A DNA stretch of 64,000 bases from CAIKNB01 sp964415965 (GTDB lineage Bacteria > Patescibacteriota > Patescibacteriia > 2-12-FULL-60-25). Shown piece after piece: positions 16,399-22,868 of the stretch; the first letter of the stretch is position 1; every line of letters starts with the position of its first letter. A program made the position numbers and the translations under genes. Location: the NCBI GenBank assembly GCA_964415965.1, contig CAYQCK010000001.1:620001-684000 (forward strand), in the 5' to 3' direction. The notes beneath the pieces were generated by a model. That model was not told the origin of the DNA, did no database searches, and saw only the letters and a list, made by a program, of their open reading frames with translations.

Positions 16399-16429
16399 AT
16401 CTGATTCAGAGCAAGATTATTGAACAAGA

Positions 16430-16496
16430 GACCCCGGGTCAAGCCCGGGGTGTCTTATCGTGATATCCCGGCCAAGCGCAGCGCGAGCCGGGATCT
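16430..16496. repeat. Composite palindromic repeat, copy 1
   Basis: Two adjacent palindromes: GACCCCGGGTCAAGCCCGGG-type at 16430-16454, and one with arms ATCCCGGC/GCCGGGAT at 16464-16496. The same two parts recur in swapped order at 47081-47151. It fills the gap between cysS and the S74 protein. Confidence 0.8.
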
Positions 16497-16500
16497 ACAG

Positions 16501-19011
16501 TTACTTCATCAACGCATCCATCTTAGCCTCCAAGACCCGCAGGCGCCATTCCAGCGATTCGTTTTGGGTCTTTAGCTTGTCGTTCTCGGCTTTGAGCTCT
16601 TTGATGGCGTTGACCGAGGTCCAAACTATCGGATCCAGGGTCATCATCAGGTAGCCTTTGTCATCCGTCTTCACGGCCTCAGGAATCAACTTCTTGATTT
16701 CTTGAGCTGTTGGACCGATGCGGCTTTCGTCGCTAGCTAGCCCCAAAGGATTGTTCTGCTTGAATGTATAACTATATGGATTGATTCTCATTATAGCGTC
16801 CAGACCCTTTGAGTAATCCCCATGTAAATCCTTCAAGCGTTCATCTGAAGACGAATACGCTCCAGCGATCCACAAATTTCCCGTGTTGCTGAGTTGCATT
16901 TTGTTCGACCAACTGGCCCCATCCGGACTGTAATAGAAGTACGCATAATCGCCTTGGCTGAACATGGCCCATTCCTTTGTCGTAAGGCTGCGATCCCTGA
17001 AATAGTACCCCGAGCCAGAACCATATGCATGGATATCACCTCCTGACTGGAGCTTGAATGGTTGGTTTGTCGTCCCTGTCCCGCCCGAAGCCCTGATGTA
17101 GAGCGTGTTGTTCGCTCCCAAATTCAGGAACATGTCGTTGCCGTACAGCTGCATCATGGCGGTCTGATCCGGCGTGCCGTCGAAGCTGATCAAGCCGCCT
17201 GAGGTTATGAAATAACCATTGGTACTTATATCTCCCGCGGAAAAGAGCTTTCCTGAATCAGCAACTGACAGCAGATCTGTTTTTGTGCTGTTGGCATTGT
17301 ACTTGGCTACCACGAAATATTTCCCTGCGATATTTGGCATGCCGATCGTTATGGCACTCGGCTCCATGAAGAGGCCCCAGCGGCCCATGTTGGCGTACTT
17401 GCCGCTGGTGAATAAGTCCCATGCCCTTGTTATGAATGGCCTATCGGCGGCCGCTAGCTCAAGACCGCCTGTTGAGTTTGGCAGCGCGGAGTCGTATTGG
17501 ACAAGCCTTCCGGTCAGGAATGAGGGGCCGTTGATGATGGCGCCACTCGTACCCGCGAAGAGCGCGCTTGTGCCTTCGGCAGTATTGAAGAATCTGCCCG
17601 CCACTTGACCTGATGCCGCCGTCGAACTCACGCCACCCGTGACTTTGAACAGCGAATTGGCGGAGTCCCATGTCATCTTACTGTCGCCAGCGAATACCCC
17701 GCTGTTGTTGTATTGGATTTGGGTGTTGGAACCGCCTGGAGTTCCGCTTGTCGGCCATGATGATCGGCAGTCCATGCTGCTACCGAAACAAAGTTTGGTA
17801 GAAGTCGTGATTAGGACGTCCCCGCCGAACCTTGACCTTCCAGTTACTATAAGCGATTGATCGTATGCTGCCACGTGTACCGAGTTGCCGTTTGCAGAAT
17901 TCCAGAAATAACCGCCTGACGCACCTGAATTGTTCGTTTGGCCGACAATGCCATAAGACGTGTTAGATTCGAATTGTCCAGCCGAGTTGCCTGTTGAGAA
18001 TCCTTTGATGGCGTAGTCACTAGCGCTGGCATAAATGCCTTGGATACCGCCTGAAACACTAACGCCGAGACCAGAATTCGTTATGTTTAGACCCATGCTA
18101 CTGACTGCATCTGACATGTCTATGTCTATGCCGTAATTGCTGCTGCCATTAAGCGATTTCAACTTTATCATGCTGTTTCCCAGGCCTAAGGCGCTCGAGT
18201 TGACTGTAATTGCACGATCGGTCAGATTCATGTTTATCGGGCCCGTCATCGAATCCCCGACTGTATTGACATAGCTATCTATTACGGAAAGGGTGACGGC
18301 TGGTCCGCTGGGATTTGTGACCGTCAAGCCACCTCCGTTTGCGATTGAAGTCAGCGTTCCTCCGCTGTTCGTATCCGTGTCTGCCGCGCACGCCCAGGAC
18401 GCGCCGTTCCATTTCAATATCTGGCCCGCCGCGCAAGATGACGACAAACCGATGGTGGCCGTAGGGCCTGTCGGATTGGTGACTGTTAAACCAGAACCGA
18501 CGGCAATTGATGAAATCGTACCTCCGCCACCGCCTGTGGGCCAGGAGGTGATGCAATTCACACCTCCAGTACCGATACAATATTGAGGTGCATCAATTCT
18601 TGTGTAGGATTTAACTTGTCCATCGGTTGTTATTTGACCATACTTACCGGCCGCACCACCTGCACCCACCATGTGGGAATAAATATCGCCATAAATATTG
18701 AATGTATAAGGTTGCGCGCCGCTACCCCAGTTACCCATGCTAAATGCCGAAGAACCTGCTTTATCGACTCTAAATGCCGCGGTATCGGACAATTTAACAT
18801 CACCAAGAAGATTTTGCGTTTTTCCGACTTGACCAATATTAATAACTGCCGATGGCTGAGTAACACTAGTACCATCAACATTCCATATGACCCCAGGCGT
18901 ATTTCCACCCGTTGGCCCTTGGGTCGGACCTGTAAAATCATAGGCCGCCAATGCAGCCGAGGCCGAAAACATCAAAACGCCAGATATGGCAATGAAAGAG
19001 ATGCGTTTCAT
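16501..19011 (-). CDS. Large secreted surface protein with C-terminal S74 chaperone domain
   Basis: 836 residues with a signal peptide (MKRISFIAISGVLMFSASAALA) and no later anchor. The middle is Gly/Ser/Thr/Asn-rich with loosely repeated motifs such as SGLTVTNPTGP and SWPTGG, as in phage tail fibres and other trimeric beta-structured surface proteins. Near 727 comes SSDERLKDL, the conserved start of the peptidase S74 / endosialidase intramolecular chaperone, which trimerises and then cleaves itself off; a coiled coil (about 805-836) ends the protein. Codon use is clearly more AT-rich than the neighbours, suggesting acquisition or rapid change. Probably an adhesin or a fibre. Confidence 0.8.
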   Translation of the reverse strand: MKRISFIAISGVLMFSASAALAAYDFTGPTQGPTGGNTPGVIWNVDGTSVTQPSAVINIGQVGKTQNLLGDVKLSDTAAFRVDKAGSSAFSMGNWGSGAQPYTFNIYGDIYSHMVGAGGAAGKYGQITTDGQVKSYTRIDAPQYCIGTGGVNCITSWPTGGGGGTISSIAVGSGLTVTNPTGPTATIGLSSSCAAGQILKWNGASWACAADTDTNSGGTLTSIANGGGLTVTNPSGPAVTLSVIDSYVNTVGDSMTGPINMNLTDRAITVNSSALGLGNSMIKLKSLNGSSNYGIDIDMSDAVSSMGLNITNSGLGVSVSGGIQGIYASASDYAIKGFSTGNSAGQFESNTSYGIVGQTNNSGASGGYFWNSANGNSVHVAAYDQSLIVTGRSRFGGDVLITTSTKLCFGSSMDCRSSWPTSGTPGGSNTQIQYNNSGVFAGDSKMTWDSANSLFKVTGGVSSTAASGQVAGRFFNTAEGTSALFAGTSGAIINGPSFLTGRLVQYDSALPNSTGGLELAAADRPFITRAWDLFTSGKYANMGRWGLFMEPSAITIGMPNIAGKYFVVAKYNANSTKTDLLSVADSGKLFSAGDISTNGYFITSGGLISFDGTPDQTAMMQLYGNDMFLNLGANNTLYIRASGGTGTTNQPFKLQSGGDIHAYGSGSGYYFRDRSLTTKEWAMFSQGDYAYFYYSPDGASWSNKMQLSNTGNLWIAGAYSSSDERLKDLHGDYSKGLDAIMRINPYSYTFKQNNPLGLASDESRIGPTAQEIKKLIPEAVKTDDKGYLMMTLDPIVWTSVNAIKELKAENDKLKTQNESLEWRLRVLEAKMDALMK

Positions 19012-19020
19012 ATTGTGGTC

Positions 19021-19029
19021 ATTATAACA
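19021..19029 (-). promoter_or_regulatory. Extended -10 promoter of the S74 surface protein
   Basis: Minus strand TGT-TATAAT, a perfect -10, 9 bases before the ATG at 19011; the 5' UTR would be at most 2-3 bases. Confidence 0.6.
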
Positions 19030-19040
19030 TAAATATCGTT

Positions 19041-19060
19041 GGGGCGAATATTCATTCGCC
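19041..19060. repeat. REP-like palindrome upstream of the RAYT gene
   Basis: GGCGAAT-ATTC-ATTCGCC within GGGGCGAATATTCATTCGCC; the upstream member of the set flanking the transposase at 19133. Confidence 0.8.
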
Positions 19061-19132
19061 TATTCCTGCGGCTTTTATCCACAGCCGAAACATTTGATTG
19101 ACGATGGGGGTTAATGATGTCAGCGGTGGGGT

Positions 19133-19678
19133 ATGGCTTTCCCCTATCATTCTCGCCGTTCAGTCCGTCTTCCCGATTTCGATTATTCCAGCCCGGGTGC
19201 ATATTTCGTAACGATATGCACGAAGGATCGGGAGAATCTGTTTGGAGAGATCAATGACGGTGAGATGATATTGAGTCGATTCGGGGAAACCGCCCGGAAG
19301 TGCTGGCAAAAGATCCTAGCCCATTACCCATTTATCGAATTGGACGAATACGTAATCATGCCAAACCATATTCACGGCATCTTGTTTATCCGAGATAAGA
19401 TTAATGTAGGGGCGAATAATCATTCGCCCATTCCAATAATCCGTTCACCCGGATGGAAGGGTTCAAACGGCACATCTGAAACGATTGGTGCCGTTATACG
19501 AGGTTTCAAGATAGGTGTAACGAAATGGTCGCGTTCAAATACTGAAATATATGCAATTTGGCAACGAAATTACTTCGAGTCCGTTATCCGGAATGAAAGT
19601 GAATTAAACGCAATCCGCAAATATATTTACGAGAATCCGTTGAAATGGGATTTGGATCATGAACGAAATCATTTATAG
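19133..19678 (+). CDS. REP-associated tyrosine transposase (RAYT, Y1_Tnp family)
   Basis: 181 residues. The HUH metal motif is in MPNHIHGILF at about 80-89, and the catalytic-Tyr region is WQRNYFESVIRNESELNAI at about 143-161, followed by the family ending YIYENPLKWDLD. These enzymes nick and rejoin single-stranded REP palindromes. It is flanked by GGGCGAAT-type palindromes at 19041 and 19679, and a third copy (19406-19430) lies within the gene and is translated as part of the linker between the HUH and Tyr motifs (NVGANNHSP). Base composition is AT-richer than the core genes. The frame is intact. Confidence 0.92.
   Translation: MAFPYHSRRSVRLPDFDYSSPGAYFVTICTKDRENLFGEINDGEMILSRFGETARKCWQKILAHYPFIELDEYVIMPNHIHGILFIRDKINVGANNHSPIPIIRSPGWKGSNGTSETIGAVIRGFKIGVTKWSRSNTEIYAIWQRNYFESVIRNESELNAIRKYIYENPLKWDLDHERNHL
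19406..19430. repeat. REP-like palindrome inside the RAYT coding sequence
   Basis: GTAGG-GGCGAAT-AATC-ATTCGCC-CA, perfect 7-bp arms. It is in frame and encodes part of the variable linker, so the gene carries a potential target of its own product. Confidence 0.85.
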
Positions 19679-19706
19679 GTGTGGGCGAATGATTATTCGC
19701 CCCTAC
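19679..19706. repeat. REP-like palindrome directly after the RAYT stop
   Basis: GGGCGAAT-GATT-ATTCGCCC followed by CTAC, immediately behind the transposase stop; downstream flank of the RAYT unit. Confidence 0.85.
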
Positions 19707-19732
19707 ATTATTCATATATTCACCTGCGGCAA

Positions 19733-19795
19733 TAAAAAATCCCGCGGTTTGGGGTGGCGGGCGGTCCGATGGACCGCCTTTTCCCATTCCGCGGG
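19733..19795 (-). terminator. Branched terminator of the EGF-like lipoprotein gene
   Basis: Minus strand: outer stem CCCGCGG/CCGCGGG encloses an inner hairpin GGCGGTCC-ATC-GGACCGCC and is followed by ATTTTTTATT. It lies about 55 bases after the stop at 19852. Confidence 0.7.
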
Positions 19796-19851
19796 GTGTC
19801 GCAGCGTCGCAGGTTTTTGGATGTAGGTCCGCTGACCTGTGACGATACTTG

Positions 19852-22200
19852 TCAGTTGCAATCGGCGGTGTAGACGCCAGCGTGAATCGGAAGCCCAGGC
19901 GTAATGTTCACGAAGTACATCTTGCCCGAGTTGTACCACGTATCGACCCCTGGCCCGAAGGTTTGGGAATCGACCGACGTCGTCGCGGGTTGGCTCACTT
20001 GGTCAAACGTCGTGATGCGCATGTTGCCCGCGTCCATGTTGGCCAGTCCGCCCACAGCGAATGCTGTTCCAGCCCTTGCAGAGAAAATCGGCTGGTAATG
20101 GGCCAGATTCTGGTTCACGTACGGCGTCCAGGTGGCCAGGTCGTTGGTGATGCGGTAGACGACGCCCTTGCCTGAGGTCGTGATGCCCGTGGCCCAGAGG
20201 TCGCCGAGGCAGGTCCCGTGGATGGCTCGCAGCTCCCGGCAGTCAGCCGGAACCTGGACCGAAGTCCAGGAAGAGCCGTTGAAGTACCAGAGGACGCCGC
20301 TGTCGGTGTTGCCGTCCTTGTTCGTGTCGTTCGTGCCGGCGGCGAAGACGTGCTGGCTGTCCAGGCCCCAGACCTTCCAGATTTCCACCGAGCCGGTGAA
20401 GCTCGGCGTGCTCTGCATGGTCCACGAGTTTCCGGACTTGATCCAGACCTTGGTCACGTCGTCGATGCCCTCGAGCACCGTACCCACGACGTACACGCTG
20501 TTCTGGTTGGTCCAGACATGCGTGAACGTGCGGGCGCTCGGTTGGCTTGAATCTTGGGTCCACGAATTGTTCGTCCGGTGGTAGATGGCCCCAATCGGCG
20601 CGGTTTGCCTTCCCACGGTCCAGACGTCGTTCGTGCCGGTCCCAGAGATATCGCCGATTTGGAGCGGCGTCGGGGTCAGCTCCTCGTTGACCCACGTGCT
20701 CCCATTCCAGTGCGCGACCGTGCCCTTGGTGTAGGTCGCGGCAGTCACGTAGACATTGGAAGCGCCGGTTCCCCAGACGCCGCCCACCAGGGAGACGTCA
20801 TTGCCATCGATCTTGAACTGGTCGAACGCCGCGTTGCGCGCGTAGTTCGAGCAGCTGAACGGCTGAGGAGGGATCTGGCAGTTGGGGTAGCCGGTGTAGC
20901 CGCTGGCGCAAGCGCCGCAGTTAGCCGTGTCGAACCCCGTGTTGCACGCGCACTGGCCGGTCTGGTCATTGCACGTCCCGTGGCCCGAGCAGTTGGCCGG
21001 GCAGGTCTGGATGGCGTAGCACGTGGGATACGACTTGTAGCCCGACGCGCAGCTGTCGCAGGCCGTGCCGGCGAAACCCGTGGCGCATGAGCACTGGCCC
21101 GTCTTGTCGTCGCACGAGCCGTGGCCGGAGCAATCCGCGGGGCAGGTCTTGATCAGGTAGCACTCGGGGTAGTTCTTGTACCCTGAGGCGCACTGGTCGC
21201 AACCCGCGCCATCGAAGCCGGTCGCGCAGCTGCAGACGCCGTTCTGGTCGTTGCAGGTGCCATGGCCCGAGCAGTTGTTTCCCGGACAGGCTGTTACCTG
21301 GTAGCACGTCGGATAGTTGGCGTAACCGGATGCGCACGAAGCGCAGTCCGGAGCGGCGAACCCCGTGTTGCACGCGCACTGGCCGGTCTGGTCATTGCAC
21401 GTCCCGTGGCCCGAGCAGTTGGCCGGGCAGGTCTGGATGGCGTAGCACGTGGGATACGACTTGTAGCCCGACGCGCAGCTGTCGCAGGCCGTGCCGGCGA
21501 AACCCGTGGCGCATGAGCACTGGCCCGTCTTGTCGTCGCACGAGCCGTGGCCGGAGCAATCCGCGGGGCAGGTCTTGATCAGGTAGCACTCGGGGTAGTT
21601 CTTGTACCCTGAGGCGCACTGGTCGCAACCCGCGCCATCGAAGCCGGTCGCGCAGCTGCAGACGCCGTTCTGGTCGTTGCAGGTGCCATGGCCCGAGCAG
21701 TTGGCCGGGCAAGGGACGACAATCGTCCCACCCGTGCCGCCAGTCCCGCTATCGCTAGCCGAACCACCGGTTCCTGCGTCCCCTGACGCTCCGCCGGTCC
21801 CGGAATCGACGTTTCCGCCGGTTCCAGTGTCCGCGTCTCCGCCATCGGGGTCGTTTCCGCCGGTCCCGCCTGCATCGGCGTCAGCGCCTCCGCTTCCGCC
21901 TGCATCCTGCCCACCGACATTGGCTCCGCCAGTCCCGCCGGCCGAGCTTCCGCCCGTTCCCGAGCTTCCGCCGACGCCGCCGGTACCCGACGAACCACCC
22001 TGGCCAGAGCTTCCGCCCTTGCCGGATGATCCGCCTGAATTGGCTCCGCCAGTCCCGCCGGCCGTTCCGCCGTTGCCGCCGGTGATCGGTTGGATCGTGT
22101 TGGGTGAATCGCCATCCCCGCATCCGGGAGCGATGAACGAAACGATGCACGTGAGCAGGGCCCCAGCGGCCCAGCCCATCATCCGCTGAGTCTGCTTCAT
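19852..22200 (-). CDS. Gly-rich lipoprotein with six EGF-like modules and a propeller-like C-terminus
   Basis: 782 residues from the ATG at 22200, which has a GGAGAGG ribosome-binding site; the longer frame to 22254 is not used. A signal peptide ends FIAPGC, a lipobox, so it is anchored outside the membrane. Next is a roughly 130-residue GTGGSGG-type spacer, then six Cys-rich modules of about 47 residues (CPANCSGHGTCNDQ... CSCATGF... CASGY..YP.C), and a 330-residue C-terminus with repeated W/G/N motifs like a beta-propeller (DVWTVGRQ, NSVYVVGTV, HVFAAGTN, DLWATGI). This design is common in Myxococcota and unusual for this gene neighbourhood, suggesting transfer. Likely adhesin or surface binding protein. 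Confidence 0.85.
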   Translation of the reverse strand: MKQTQRMMGWAAGALLTCIVSFIAPGCGDGDSPNTIQPITGGNGGTAGGTGGANSGGSSGKGGSSGQGGSSGTGGVGGSSGTGGSSAGGTGGANVGGQDAGGSGGADADAGGTGGNDPDGGDADTGTGGNVDSGTGGASGDAGTGGSASDSGTGGTGGTIVVPCPANCSGHGTCNDQNGVCSCATGFDGAGCDQCASGYKNYPECYLIKTCPADCSGHGSCDDKTGQCSCATGFAGTACDSCASGYKSYPTCYAIQTCPANCSGHGTCNDQTGQCACNTGFAAPDCASCASGYANYPTCYQVTACPGNNCSGHGTCNDQNGVCSCATGFDGAGCDQCASGYKNYPECYLIKTCPADCSGHGSCDDKTGQCSCATGFAGTACDSCASGYKSYPTCYAIQTCPANCSGHGTCNDQTGQCACNTGFDTANCGACASGYTGYPNCQIPPQPFSCSNYARNAAFDQFKIDGNDVSLVGGVWGTGASNVYVTAATYTKGTVAHWNGSTWVNEELTPTPLQIGDISGTGTNDVWTVGRQTAPIGAIYHRTNNSWTQDSSQPSARTFTHVWTNQNSVYVVGTVLEGIDDVTKVWIKSGNSWTMQSTPSFTGSVEIWKVWGLDSQHVFAAGTNDTNKDGNTDSGVLWYFNGSSWTSVQVPADCRELRAIHGTCLGDLWATGITTSGKGVVYRITNDLATWTPYVNQNLAHYQPIFSARAGTAFAVGGLANMDAGNMRITTFDQVSQPATTSVDSQTFGPGVDTWYNSGKMYFVNITPGLPIHAGVYTADCN
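20931..21277. repeat. 347-bp perfect direct repeat, copy 1
   Basis: Base-for-base identical, by eye, to 21357-21703 at an offset of 426 bases. 426 bases is exactly 142 codons, i.e. three EGF-like modules, so the frame is kept. Confidence 0.85.
21357..21703. repeat. 347-bp perfect direct repeat, copy 2
   Basis: Second copy of 20931-21277. No synonymous differences were seen, so the duplication is recent or kept uniform by gene conversion. Confidence 0.85.
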
Positions 22201-22287
22201 GATGACCTCTCCTGATTGTTGCAACTGATTGTGAAAGAGCCGCGGGTCCGTCATCGGACCAGCATCTCATGTGCTGAAAAAAGCGCA

Positions 22288-22330
22288 CTTGACAAAAAGC
22301 AGTAGAGCATGGTTGCGGGTTTTTGTCAAG
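22288..22330 (-). promoter_or_regulatory. Promoter of the EGF-like lipoprotein, enclosed by an 11-bp inverted repeat
   Basis: Minus strand TTGACA (22329-22324), 17 bases, TCTACT (22306-22301). The arms CTTGACAAAAA and TTTTTGTCAAG are perfect inverted repeats 21 bases apart that include the -35 and flank the -10, a natural operator arrangement. The 5' UTR would be about 94 bases. Confidence 0.65.
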
Positions 22331-22364
22331 GGGTATTGGCTCTGTTGAGCTAAATTATATAAAA

Positions 22365-22401
22365 CACAGGGACCTTTTTAGGGTCCCTGGGGGTGTTTTT
22401 T
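22365..22401. terminator. Bidirectional terminator hairpin
   Basis: AGGGACC-TTTTTA-GGGTCCCT stem with flanking ACAC/GGTGT, followed by TTTTTT on plus and TGTGTTTTATAT on minus. It separates the small minus-strand frame at 22378-22503 from the lipoprotein promoter. Confidence 0.65.
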
Positions 22402-22503
22402 CGCTACAGCGCGGACTTGGCCGCTTAAAGGTTCTGGAAGGTAATCGGGTTCGGCCGGAAGGGGCGGTTCAGTGCCGCCCATTTCCCGGCCTTCCCCTCT
22501 CAT
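22378..22503 (-). CDS. Doubtful small ORF, 41 aa, behind a perfect Shine-Dalgarno and a three-codon mini-ORF
   Basis: The only candidate in the 22201-22868 gap. On the minus strand an AAGGAGG box (22530-22524) precedes ATG-TGG-GGC-TGA (22516-22505), and one base later a second ATG (22503) opens 41 codons (MRGEGREMGGTEPPLPAEPD...) that end inside the terminator. The protein is Pro/Glu/Gly-rich with no recognisable domain. The strong ribosome-binding site is the reason for listing it; the composition is compatible with chance. The rest of the gap (about 22531-22868) shows nothing I can name. Confidence 0.3.
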   Translation of the reverse strand: MRGEGREMGGTEPPLPAEPDYLPEPLSGQVRAVAKKHPQGP

Positions 22504-22868
22504 TTCAGCCCCACATATTTTCGCCTCCTTGTTGGGAGTGAGTTGATGGAAGTTGTGCAGATTTGAAGCTGCAGACTCCGTCAAGCTCACGCCCGAAGGA
22601 GTCATCCGATTTCGTCTTGCCTGACGATTCGTGATGAAGCCGAGGCCGGAACGGCCACGGCTGCGTCGCTTGGGCTAGCTTCGGTCCTTGCGGGCCGGAT
22701 TGAAGGTTCTTTCCGTAGAACGGAATATGATGGCTTAACACAAGCCTTAGTAGGTGTCAAGAGTGCATGGTTAAGCCAAAAAACAGGCAGGTGTTTCCCA
22801 AAATATCGCCTTGCCTTACAATGTTCAGGTTGTTTACTTCTAATCAGCGGCAGCTTGTCGCCACTTTT

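Noticed and set aside
20931..21703. CRISPR-like or minisatellite array
   Set aside because: The repeats are coding EGF-like modules in frame, far too long for CRISPR, and no unique spacers or cas genes exist.
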